A stretch of 64,000 nucleotides of DNA from assembly GCA_902771725.1 (NCBI GenBank), contig CACXXT010000021.1:4684-68683 (forward strand), in the 5' to 3' direction. The notes beneath the pieces were generated by a model. The model made no database searches, was not told the origin of the DNA, and saw only the letters and a list, made by a program, of their open reading frames with translations. Within the stretch, counting starts at the first letter, position 1. Each line of letters begins with the position of its first letter. Origin of the DNA: an uncultured Bacteroidales bacterium (GTDB lineage: Bacteria; Bacteroidota; Bacteroidia; Bacteroidales; Bacteroidaceae). Of this stretch, positions 53,674 to 61,448 are shown piece after piece. A program made the position numbers and the translations under genes.

Positions 53674-55407
53674 TTATTCCGTTAATACTTCAATATCACC
53701 ATATCCCAAGCGCTCCCCAGAAGCCAGGCGGTCTGCCTCAAAGCGGAGCATACGCACTTTGGTGGGGGTAAGCTTGATGGTTTGCCAGATGGGATTGTTC
53801 ACGATATTCGAGAACTCGCCCGAAGCCAGCTTCGTCCAGTTGTTCCAGTCGGTAGAACCCCAGAGGGTAAAGTGGGTGATGGTTCCTTCCCTCGTCTCTT
53901 GCGGCGGCAGGTAGCGGAACGAGGTGATGGTTTGCTCTGTGTTCCAGTCTATCATCATCTGGCGCGGACTGCTGAAGAAAATATGCAAGTTTGAGGATTT
54001 CTTCTCACCGCTATTGGGAATATCAGCTGTTAACGGCGGAGCCAGATAGACAGCCAGTTTCTTGATTAGGGGTTCTGCTTTTGTCCCGGTGATGGTGAAA
54101 CGTAGTTTCGTGGCCTTCACTGTGGGGAAGCAGATGATGCGACGATGACCTATGGTCGTCAGTCCGTCGCCGTTCTCCATCAGTTCATCTTTCAGTGGCT
54201 GCCAGACTCCATCGACAAGGGCTTCCAGCGTGAATTTCTTCACTCGCTGACCATACCGGATGTCTTCCTCTGCTACAAAGCGGTTGAAGGACGTTGGCTT
54301 CTTAAACTCAATGAGGGTCACATTCCCTTGAGTTTTTTTCTTCGCCTTCCTCGTCAGGTCTTCCTTAAACACCAGGTCAATCATCTTCTTGAACGCGATG
54401 CCACGCAGACTGTCGTTGGGGTGGATACGTCCATTAGGGGCTACGGGGAAGTTCAGCAACAGACAGGAGTTGCGTCCCACCGATTTATAATAAGTTTCCA
54501 TCAATTTCGACAGGCTTTTCACGTGCTCGTTCTCTGCCTCATGATAGAACCACCCGGGACGAATACTTGTATTTGTCTCGCCCGGCACCCAAGAATCACC
54601 ATCCTCCAATCCATAATGCAGCATCGGCCACGTCACCTCGCCTTCACGATTCAACAGGCTCCAATTGGTCTCGCCGACACTGCCAGCCTCGGTACCCACC
54701 CAACGCAAATCGCCACGATCACTGCCATCGTTCCAGATTAGGCAACGGGGTTGCAACTCGCGGATCATCTTGTAGGTCTCAGGCCATTGGTAATACGTCG
54801 TTCTGTCAATCTTGCGCACCTCATTGGCACCTCCATACCAGCCGTCGCCGCCGTTGGCACCGTCGAACCACACCTCAAAGATGTCGCCGTACTGGGTCAG
54901 CAGTTCTCGCAGCTGGTTGCGGAAGTAAGTGACGTATTCCGGCCTACCATATTCTGGATAGTTCCTGTCCCAGGGCGACAGGTAAACCGCGAATTCCAAT
55001 CCTTCTTCCCGGCAGGCGTCGGCCAACTCGCGTACCACATCACCCTTGCCATTCTTCCATGGAGCGTTTTTCACCGAGTACTCGGTATATTTCGAAGGCC
55101 ACATACAGAAGCCGCAGTGATGCTTGGCCGTGAAAATAATCCCCTTCATACCAGCCTGCTTGCACACACGTGCCCACTGACGGCAATCCAGGTCCGAAGG
55201 ATTGAACAACTTGGGATCCTCATTGCCGAAACCCCATTCCTGGTCGGTATAGGTATTCAGCGAATAGTGGATGAAGGCATACATTTCCATAGCCTGCCAA
55301 CGCAACTGATTCTCAGTTGGTATCGGGCCGCAAGGCTCCACTTTTGCGGACACACTGAAGTGGCACAGCAGCATCAGTGTCAGTAACTTTAGTTTCATTG
55401 TCTGCAT
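53674..55407 (-). CDS. Alpha-L-fucosidase, GH29, with C-terminal binding module
   Basis: 577-residue secreted enzyme. Signal peptide about 1-21 (ending SVSAK). GH29 barrel about 25-350: FIHYSLNTYTDQEWGFGNEDP, GIIFTAKHHCGFCMWPS, and the nucleophile Asp182 in FEVWFDGANG. The region after about 430 (beta-rich, ending EADRLASGERLGYGDIEVLTE) looks like an F5/8-type (CBM32) module, which would hold the enzyme on sugar chains. Fucose release next to a GH2 beta-galactosidase fits trimming of host-type glycans. A start three codons later (MKLKLLT, 55398) is possible. Confidence 0.9.
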   Translation of the reverse strand: MQTMKLKLLTLMLLCHFSVSAKVEPCGPIPTENQLRWQAMEMYAFIHYSLNTYTDQEWGFGNEDPKLFNPSDLDCRQWARVCKQAGMKGIIFTAKHHCGFCMWPSKYTEYSVKNAPWKNGKGDVVRELADACREEGLEFAVYLSPWDRNYPEYGRPEYVTYFRNQLRELLTQYGDIFEVWFDGANGGDGWYGGANEVRKIDRTTYYQWPETYKMIRELQPRCLIWNDGSDRGDLRWVGTEAGSVGETNWSLLNREGEVTWPMLHYGLEDGDSWVPGETNTSIRPGWFYHEAENEHVKSLSKLMETYYKSVGRNSCLLLNFPVAPNGRIHPNDSLRGIAFKKMIDLVFKEDLTRKAKKKTQGNVTLIEFKKPTSFNRFVAEEDIRYGQRVKKFTLEALVDGVWQPLKDELMENGDGLTTIGHRRIICFPTVKATKLRFTITGTKAEPLIKKLAVYLAPPLTADIPNSGEKKSSNLHIFFSSPRQMMIDWNTEQTITSFRYLPPQETREGTITHFTLWGSTDWNNWTKLASGEFSNIVNNPIWQTIKLTPTKVRMLRFEADRLASGERLGYGDIEVLTE

Positions 55408-55454
55408 ACTAGTTCATAGCGTTATAAGTTAATCAATCCCCTTCACACATTTGC

Positions 55455-55979
55455 TCACGACTCCTCTTCCTCGTCCTCGTCGCCCAGGTCAAAGTCGAAG
55501 TCTCCGAAGAAGACGGGAATGTCGGCCGCCTGTGCGCCGAAGTCATCGAGGGCACGGCGCTCCTTCTTGGTAGGACGACCCGTTCCACGGGCACGATCCA
55601 CAAAACCGCTGATACGGTTCATCTCCAGCAGTTCGTACTGCTCGGGCGCCGTGACGTTCTCCAGAATCTGGGGAATGAGTTTGGCTCCCACGCGGTGCTC
55701 TATGGCCTGCAGGATGCGGAACGAATAGGTGATGGGCGGTTTGCGTACATCGATGACATCACCTACCTTGACCATGCATGAGGGCTTCTTTTGGGCGCCG
55801 GCGATGCTGACCTGCCCTTTCTTGCAGGCAGCAGCAGCCATCGTGCGGGTTTTAAAGATCCGGGCTGCCCAGAGCCATTTGTCGAGGCGGGCAATAGAAG
55901 GGCCGGACTCTCCGGACTCTCCCCCCGCCCTCCCTGTTAGGGAGGGAGCAGATACATTTGCTGATTGGTTCTTGCTCAT
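55455..55979 (-). CDS. hslR: S4-domain RNA-binding protein (Hsp15/HslR type) with repeat-derived leader
   Basis: 174 residues. The S4 domain of heat-shock protein 15, which binds blocked 50S subunits carrying nascent chains, begins at about residue 30: IARLDKWLWAARIFKTRTMAAAACKKGQVSIAGAQKKPSCMVKVGDVIDVRKPP. An acidic tail (FDFDLGDEDEEEES) ends the protein. The family normally starts almost at RLDKWLW. Here the first 29 residues include [17 protein letters not shown], coded by the 35-bp repeat (55915-55949), and no other Met lies between the start and the S4 domain, so this repeat must be translated unless a non-AUG start is used. Confidence 0.88.
   Translation of the reverse strand: MSKNQSANVSAPSLTGRAGGESGESGPSIARLDKWLWAARIFKTRTMAAAACKKGQVSIAGAQKKPSCMVKVGDVIDVRKPPITYSFRILQAIEHRVGAKLIPQILENVTAPEQYELLEMNRISGFVDRARGTGRPTKKERRALDDFGAQAADIPVFFGDFDFDLGDEDEEEES
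55915..55949 (+). repeat. 35-bp palindromic repeat, S4-side copy of the pth/S4 pair
   Basis: Identical over 35 bp to 40969-41003. A duplicated GGACTCTCC precedes its outer end. In frame with the S4 gene. Confidence 0.95.
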
Positions 55980-56070
55980 GCGCTTAAGGTTTTGTGGTTT
56001 TTGCTGATACTTTTAGGCTTGGGTGTCCTTTGCCGTTTCGTCTTTGCTCCTACTCTGAGGATTGGTATTC

Positions 56071-56180
56071 GCTCCCTCCCTCACAGGTAGCGAAGGGATT
56101 AACGGGTTGACTCAATGTCAAGCCGTCCTGAGCGACCGAGGATTAACTCCTAATCCGAGGACGGACAGGCGGGGGGAGAG
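56071..56180 (-). repeat. Palindromic repeat copy split by an internal segment
   Basis: GCTCCCTCCCTCACAGG (56071-56087) and ACAGGCGGGGGGAGAG (56165-56180) are the two ends of one copy. The roughly 78 bp between them contain a hairpin: CCGTCCT (56123-56129) pairs with AGGACGG (56158-56164), and GGATTA (56140-56145) with TAATCC (56151-56156). ACAGG occurs at both edges. Confidence 0.6.
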
Positions 56181-56235
56181 CCCTTTAGGGCTTGGTTGCC
56201 GTTTCGTCTTTGCTCCTACTCTGAGGATTGGTATT

Positions 56236-56264
56236 CACTCCCTCCCTTATAGGGAGGGCGGGGG
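56236..56264 (-). repeat. Palindromic repeat, diverged copy
   Basis: CACTCCCTCCCTTATAGGGA and then GGGCGGGGG; loop changed from TAACA to TTATA. Confidence 0.75.
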
Positions 56265-56270
56265 CTGCCT

Positions 56271-56996
56271 TCACCCGTCATTGGTATTCGCTCCCTCCCT
56301 AACAGGGAGGGCGGGGGGAGAGTCTGGGGAGTCTTTCTTCCTCTTGTTCAACTGATTCATCGCCATCTGAATCCCCGCAAGACAGAAAGTCTTAATAGCG
56401 GCGGAGGTCTCCTTGGTTCGCTCTGGGATGAGTGCTTCCTGCTCGGGCGGAATCTTTCCGAGGACGTAATCCACCTGCTGCCCGGGGAAGAAATCGTTGC
56501 CGATACCGAATCGCAGACGGGCGTACTGCTGGGTGCCCAGGATTTGTGCGATGTGCTTCAGTCCGTTGTGACCGGCGTCGCTGCCGCCGGGTTTCATTCG
56601 CAGCTGCCCAAAGGGCAGAGCGATGTCGTCAACACAGACGAGCAGATGCGGCAGTTCAATCTTCTCCTGCTGCATCCAGTAGCGGACGGCATTGCCGCTG
56701 AGGTTCATGAAGGTGCTGGGTTTCAGCAGGATGAGCTGACGTCCCTTGACGCTGATGCGGGTGACGAAGCCATAGCGCTTGTCCTCCCAGACGGTCTGTC
56801 GGCCTTTCTCCTCGTTGACCGAAGCGGCGAGGGCATCAACCATGCGGAAACCGATATTGTGGCGAGTGCCTTCGTAGTCGGGTCCGATATTTCCGAGACC
56901 GACGATGAGGAATTTTTCCATAGGAGGCTCAGATGAAATTGGCTGCGCAGAAGAACCACGCAGCCAATCTATCATACATTGGAATAAATGTTTCAA
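56271..56996 (-). CDS. pth: Aminoacyl-tRNA hydrolase (peptidyl-tRNA hydrolase) with repeat-coded tail
   Basis: Frees tRNA from peptidyl-tRNA. The Pth core begins at the internal ATG at 56921 ([27 protein letters not shown]), with the catalytic His in GTRHNIGF, Asn and Asp motifs [14 protein letters not shown] and [29 protein letters not shown], and [10 protein letters not shown]. An in-frame extension upstream to 56996 (about 25 residues, WLRG) may or may not be translated. The C-terminus runs [20 protein letters not shown], which comes from the 35-bp repeat at 56290-56324. It follows rplY by about 30 nt. Confidence 0.92.
   Translation of the reverse strand: MKHLFQCMIDWLRGSSAQPISSEPPMEKFLIVGLGNIGPDYEGTRHNIGFRMVDALAASVNEEKGRQTVWEDKRYGFVTRISVKGRQLILLKPSTFMNLSGNAVRYWMQQEKIELPHLLVCVDDIALPFGQLRMKPGGSDAGHNGLKHIAQILGTQQYARLRFGIGNDFFPGQQVDYVLGKIPPEQEALIPERTKETSAAIKTFCLAGIQMAMNQLNKRKKDSPDSPPALPVREGANTNDG
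56290..56324 (-). repeat. 35-bp palindromic repeat, pth-side copy of the pth/S4 pair
   Basis: Identical to 41480-41514 and the exact reverse complement of 55915-55949. It codes the tail of Pth in frame. Confidence 0.95.
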
Positions 56997-57025
56997 TTGT
57001 CAATCTTACAAATATACCATTCAAA

Positions 57026-57628
57026 TTATGCCTCAGCCTCCTCAGCGCTGGCGGCACTGCGGGCATTACGGGTCATCTTAACCTGGCATACGACAACACT
57101 GGGGCTGGTGACGAGTTCGAGACCTTCGAAGCTGAGGTCAGCAACCTTGATGGTCTTGCCGAGCTGGAGGTTGGTGACATCGATATCCAGACGCTCGGGG
57201 ATAGCAGTGTGAACAGCTTTCACCTTGAGCTTGCGTACGCTGGCGGAGAGCTTACCACCGGCCTTGACACCTTCTGCGAGGCCGTTGAGCTTGATGGGCA
57301 CTTCCATGACGATGGGCTTCTCGTCGGTAATCTGATAGAAATCAACGTGCAGGACGTTGTCCTTGACGGGGTGGAACTGAGCCTCCTTGAGGATGGCGAT
57401 GCACTGCTGGCCGTCGACGTCGAGCTTGACGGTGTAGATTTCGGGAGTGTAAAGGAGCTTGCGGAGTTCAGCCTCGGTCACGCTGAAAGCGAAGGCCTTG
57501 GGCAGACCGTTCTCGTCCTTGAGTTCACCATAGAGATTGCAGGGAACGAGACCCTGCTTGCGGAGCAGCTTGGCAGCCTTCTTGCCGCCGACTTCACGGG
57601 CTGTGCCCTTGATTTCAATTGTCTTCAT
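57026..57628 (-). CDS. rplY: 50S ribosomal protein L25 (general stress protein Ctc type)
   Basis: 200-residue L25 of the Ctc type, binding 5S rRNA. N-terminal L25 domain (about 1-95): IEIKGTAREVGGKKAAKLLRKQGLVPCNLYG, then the TL5/Ctc C-terminal beta domain (about 96-185) with DVDGQQCIAILKEAQFHPVKDNVLHVDFYQI and AIPERLDIDVTNLQLGKTIKVADLSF, and a short Ala/Glu tail. A minus-strand TACCTTTG at 57725-57732 lies upstream. pth follows, a common pairing. Confidence 0.95.
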   Translation of the reverse strand: MKTIEIKGTAREVGGKKAAKLLRKQGLVPCNLYGELKDENGLPKAFAFSVTEAELRKLLYTPEIYTVKLDVDGQQCIAILKEAQFHPVKDNVLHVDFYQITDEKPIVMEVPIKLNGLAEGVKAGGKLSASVRKLKVKAVHTAIPERLDIDVTNLQLGKTIKVADLSFEGLELVTSPSVVVCQVKMTRNARSAASAEEAEA

Positions 57629-57724
57629 TTCGTTTAATTTTTTGTGTTACTCTAAATTAAGTTGCTTTGCTTAATTCGCCATCACACGAGCGCCCGAGGG
57701 CGAGGATGTGCTCAAAAGCGGGTG

Positions 57725-57732
57725 CAAAGGTA
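57725..57732 (-). promoter_or_regulatory. -7 box of rplY-pth
   Basis: TACCTTTG on the minus strand, about 97 nt before the rplY start. Confidence 0.6.
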
Positions 57733-57837
57733 GACAAAATAGTTGAAAGATGAAAGTTTAAAGCGGAAAGTTTTGTCTTTTGGTGTGCTTTTTGTGCTTT
57801 TTCCCTTGTTCATAAGCGCATTTTGTTTTCTTTTATG

Positions 57838-57845
57838 TATCTTTG
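57838..57845 (+). promoter_or_regulatory. -7 box of the 1159-residue secreted protein gene
   Basis: TATCTTTG, 29 nt before the ATG at 57875. Confidence 0.6.
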
Positions 57846-57874
57846 ACCCCGAAAAAACCTACTAAGTCACATTT

Positions 57875-60800
57875 ATGAAACACCTACGACATCTATTTCT
57901 GACACTGCTGGTGGTGCTGGGCACGACCAGTGCTACAGGGCAGACGGACGTGGCATCGCCCACCGAGGGCGTCATCACCCACCTGTTCGTACCCGAAGGC
58001 GCGATGATGCAGGACTTGCTGCAGATGCTCACCGACCACCTCACGTATATGAAGAGCCGCTACGCGCCCTGCGTCTCGCCTACCTCGCAGGGCGAGGACT
58101 GCGGCTACTTCAAGGACACCGAGGGCTCGAACAACGACGAGAAGGTGGTGCGCCCAAACGCCGACTTCTCCATGATATGTGCCTTCCTCTGCAAATACGC
58201 ACAGGGAAAGGTGACACTGCCCGAAGGCATCACCTGGGACGAGGTGAAGGAGATGGCCATGAAGAGCCTCATCTGGGGCTACAGCAGCCACAAGGCCAAC
58301 AAGTTCAAGGTCACATCGCGCAACGCCTACTGGGGCTCGGTCAGTACCTCGGACAACACCTGGGAAAGCTCGCTCTGGGCCATGTCTCTCTGCTACGCTG
58401 CCCACTTCCTAATGGACGAGCTGACGGATGCCCAGCGCACGTATATATATAATATGGTGAAGGCCGAGTGCAACTACGAACTCGGTCGCGGTATCCCTAC
58501 GGGCTACGCCGGCGACACGAAGGCGGAAGAGAACGGCTGGGAGGCAGACATCCTCGCCTGCGCACTAGGACTCTATCCAGATGATGCACTGGCACCGAAG
58601 TGGTTCGACCGCCTGCGCGACTTTGCCATCAACAGCTACTCGCAGGCAGACGACGCGCAGGACCAGACCATTATAGATCCCGACTACGACAAGAAGACCG
58701 TAGCCAACTATTTCCGCGGCCCTAATCTCTACGACGACTATACGCTGCAGAACCACAACCTCTTCCACACCTCCTACCAGAATGTAGTCATGCAGGAGCT
58801 GGGCGAGGCGCATCTGGCTATGCTTCTCTTCCAGGGCAACGCACTGAAATGGAAGACCAACGCGCTGATGCACAACCAGCAGAAGGTCATGGACGAAGTG
58901 CTGAACCGCCTGGCGCTGGCCGACGGCGAGCTGGCGATGCCCAATGGCAACGACTGGAGCCTGTTCCTCTTCGACCAGATCACCTCCTACTCCACGATGG
59001 CCTGCTTCCTGCGCGACAAGAACGCGCTGCTGCTGGAGAATATGGCCTACAAGTTCATCAAGGCCCGCCAGCAGACTACCGGCGACGGTTCGTGGCTGCT
59101 GCGTTCTGATGTAGGCAGTCGCAGAATGGGTGTGGAGGCACACCGCGTGATGATGACCTACCTGATGCACGTCGCCGCCTCCACCGCAGACCTGCAGCCC
59201 TCCACGTGGAAGGAATTCAGCGAGCAGTACCAGGATGCTCACCTCTTCCGCAGCCAGAACATCGTGCGCGCCTCCAGCAAGGATCGCTTCGTCACCTTCT
59301 CCTGGAGCGACGGACTGAAGAGCTACACGGGCTACTTCACCGACACCACCCCCGACCGCAATAAGATCATCTGCCCCTTCCGCGCCAACAATACGGGCAA
59401 CATCCTCGGATGGTATAACGTCAGCGGCAAGGGCACAAACGCCACACCCGTGGTCAACGGAATCTACAACCTCGACGGCAACGCCTTCACGATGAACGGC
59501 CGCATCCACACGAACGACGCCTCGCTGGAGAACAGTTTCCTGCTCGCTGCCACACGCGGCAACGCCGTCGTCTACATGAATCATGTCAAGGGGCTGCAGA
59601 GCGGCACCATCACCGGTCGTCGCGGCGGACTGCTGGCCATCACCACCGACGAGTTCACCCGTCCGCAGCGCACCCTCTACTATGGCACAGGAAACGCGCA
59701 GAGCGACGGCAAGAAGACAGTGCAGTTCGACAGCGACTGGGCAAATATCGACAACTCCATCGGCATCATCACCTTGGGCGGCACGGGCAAGATGGCCTTC
59801 GGCGAACAGGCCAACAACAATAGCATTCTCTGCTCGAAGTTCTATCCGCTCTACTCCACCAAGAGCGAAGCCTTCACGAAAGGCAAGGTCGTGGACAGCT
59901 CCATCGTGGTGTACTTCAGCCAGGTCAGCAGTGAACAGACGGCCACCCTCGCCCAGCAGATTATCCCCCTGACCGGGAGCCTGCCCGCCGGATGGAACGG
60001 CCTCATCGTCAGCGACCCCGACGGAGAGCGCAACCTCGTCGTGGCCAACCTGGCCGGCGGCAGCAAGAACAAGGCAGAACTGAAAGACCTCGCCTTCGAG
60101 GGACTGGGAGCTCCCGTGCTGCGGTGCGAGACCTTCGTCACCGACAGCAAGGGCACCGCCACCATTGCCCTCGACGAGAACCACGCCCTGATGCAGCCCC
60201 TGACAATGTTCATCCAGGGAACGGGCGTAGCAGCGAAGATGTTTAATCAATGGGACGACGCGCAAATTTACGTACGCTCGCTGAGCAACCAGGTACAGGA
60301 AATCACCGTCACCTGCCTGTATGAGGGAAAGACCTACACCGACAAAGTGAAAATCGAAGGCCTCGGCACCACCATCGTCCGCTTCGACGACGGACAGATA
60401 TACTCGAAGATTGACACCAGGGATATGTACGAACCCGAAGGTCTGCCCAAGTACGTCGACGAGACGGCACTCTATCTGGCAAACCCTAGTTTCGAGGAGG
60501 ACAAGACCTGGGGCACCACAGGCAGCATCACCCTGAACGGCACGACCTATAACCCCTGCTACACGCAGACGGTGAAGGCCACCAACAGCCAGTTCCCCCA
60601 GGTGCTGCCCGTGCAGGGCTGGAAGGCAGAGACCAAGCTCTCGCCCGCCAGCAACTTTGCCCTCCTCTATTCGATGCCCTACAGCTTCACCCAGTACTGC
60701 GTCTCGCCCTCCAACCTGGGCAACAGCACCAGTATCATGGCTCCACCCGCCGAGTTCGACGAGGAGGCCGGAGCACGATGCCTCAGCGTCCTTAGTTCAT

Positions 60801-61354
60801 GGACGGCCGGCACGAATGCCATCAGCCAGACAGCCGTGCTGCCGACGGGAGAGTACATCATCAGCTATTGCCTGCGCTACGACTGCCCGAACGAGAGCCG
60901 CCGCACGGCTTCCAACGTGCTCACCACCACGGGCGGAAACACCTGCACCAGCCTCTGCGGCATCGCGCTGGAAGACAAGGATGCAAAGGTCATCGTCTGG
61001 GACGAAGACCGCACCGAGCCGACTCCGCTGACGACGCTCTACTCCCTGCCCTCACAGGCTGGCACCTGGGAGAAAAAGACCATCCGCCTGACAGTGAACG
61101 AGGATCAGGCGCACCTCACCTTCCGCTTCGGCCTGAAGACGACAGCCAATATAGGCGCAGCCAACCAGGTCCGGCTCTATGCGGACAACGTGCAGATTAT
61201 CAAGCTGGAATATAGCGGAACGGGAGTAAAGGCTGCGCCCTCTGCCGACGACCACGACCGCACCTCATCGCTCTATGACCTCCAGGGGCGTCCCCTCACA
61301 CACCTGCCCGCAAAGGGCCTCTTCATTCAAGGCGGCCACAAGATGGTAAGATAA
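57875..61354 (+). CDS. Large secreted protein, polysaccharide-lyase-like
   Basis: 1159 residues; signal peptide about 1-23 (ending SATGQ). The N-terminal half (about 40-420) is helical with aromatic and Asn/His/Tyr-rich blocks, such as NAYWGSVSTSDNTWESSLWAM, NYELGRGIPTGYAGD and NHNLFHTSYQNVVMQELGEAHLAMLLF, similar in style to the alpha/alpha toroid of heparinase- or hyaluronate-lyase-like enzymes. The middle (about 440-800) is a beta-sandwich region, then a further beta domain (about 860-1120), and the end SLYDLQGRPLTHLPAKGLFIQGGHKMVR resembles a Prevotella C-terminal sorting-type tail. Active-site residues cannot be assigned. Its promoter is the TATCTTTG at 57838-57845. Confidence 0.7.
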   Translation: MKHLRHLFLTLLVVLGTTSATGQTDVASPTEGVITHLFVPEGAMMQDLLQMLTDHLTYMKSRYAPCVSPTSQGEDCGYFKDTEGSNNDEKVVRPNADFSMICAFLCKYAQGKVTLPEGITWDEVKEMAMKSLIWGYSSHKANKFKVTSRNAYWGSVSTSDNTWESSLWAMSLCYAAHFLMDELTDAQRTYIYNMVKAECNYELGRGIPTGYAGDTKAEENGWEADILACALGLYPDDALAPKWFDRLRDFAINSYSQADDAQDQTIIDPDYDKKTVANYFRGPNLYDDYTLQNHNLFHTSYQNVVMQELGEAHLAMLLFQGNALKWKTNALMHNQQKVMDEVLNRLALADGELAMPNGNDWSLFLFDQITSYSTMACFLRDKNALLLENMAYKFIKARQQTTGDGSWLLRSDVGSRRMGVEAHRVMMTYLMHVAASTADLQPSTWKEFSEQYQDAHLFRSQNIVRASSKDRFVTFSWSDGLKSYTGYFTDTTPDRNKIICPFRANNTGNILGWYNVSGKGTNATPVVNGIYNLDGNAFTMNGRIHTNDASLENSFLLAATRGNAVVYMNHVKGLQSGTITGRRGGLLAITTDEFTRPQRTLYYGTGNAQSDGKKTVQFDSDWANIDNSIGIITLGGTGKMAFGEQANNNSILCSKFYPLYSTKSEAFTKGKVVDSSIVVYFSQVSSEQTATLAQQIIPLTGSLPAGWNGLIVSDPDGERNLVVANLAGGSKNKAELKDLAFEGLGAPVLRCETFVTDSKGTATIALDENHALMQPLTMFIQGTGVAAKMFNQWDDAQIYVRSLSNQVQEITVTCLYEGKTYTDKVKIEGLGTTIVRFDDGQIYSKIDTRDMYEPEGLPKYVDETALYLANPSFEEDKTWGTTGSITLNGTTYNPCYTQTVKATNSQFPQVLPVQGWKAETKLSPASNFALLYSMPYSFTQYCVSPSNLGNSTSIMAPPAEFDEEAGARCLSVLSSWTAGTNAISQTAVLPTGEYIISYCLRYDCPNESRRTASNVLTTTGGNTCTSLCGIALEDKDAKVIVWDEDRTEPTPLTTLYSLPSQAGTWEKKTIRLTVNEDQAHLTFRFGLKTTANIGAANQVRLYADNVQIIKLEYSGTGVKAAPSADDHDRTSSLYDLQGRPLTHLPAKGLFIQGGHKMVR

Positions 61355-61379
61355 CCGCATATCTCATATTCCTTAATCT

Positions 61380-61446
61380 TTAAATCATAAAATCTTTAAG
61401 TCTTTATTTAATTTTTTAATTTTCTAATTTTCTAATTTTCTATTTG
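61380..61446. repeat. AT-rich short repeats between the lyase-like gene and ansA
   Basis: Imperfect tandem copies of AATTTTCT (three in a row at about 61418-61441), preceded by similar AT runs such as AATCTTTAA. No clear promoter box; the ansA ATG follows at 61449. Confidence 0.6.
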
Positions 61447-61448
61447 TC

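Larger units (their letters stand above)
55980..56270. repeat. Repeat-rich spacer between pth and the S4 gene
   Basis: 291 bp with no gene. It holds a tandem duplication: TGCCGTTTCGTCTTTGCTCC through ATTGGTATTC occurs at 56031-56070 and again at 56197-56236 (offset 166). A third short copy, ATTGGTATTCGCTCCCTCC, follows at 56280. Each copy runs into a version of the palindromic repeat: 56071-56087 (with its other half at 56165-56180), 56236-56264 and 56290-56324. No promoter box was seen. Confidence 0.85.

Noticed and set aside
58565-60265. A 566-codon minus-strand frame opposite the 1159-residue protein gene
   Set aside because: Antisense shadow with unlikely composition; the plus strand has a signal peptide, promoter and plausible protein.
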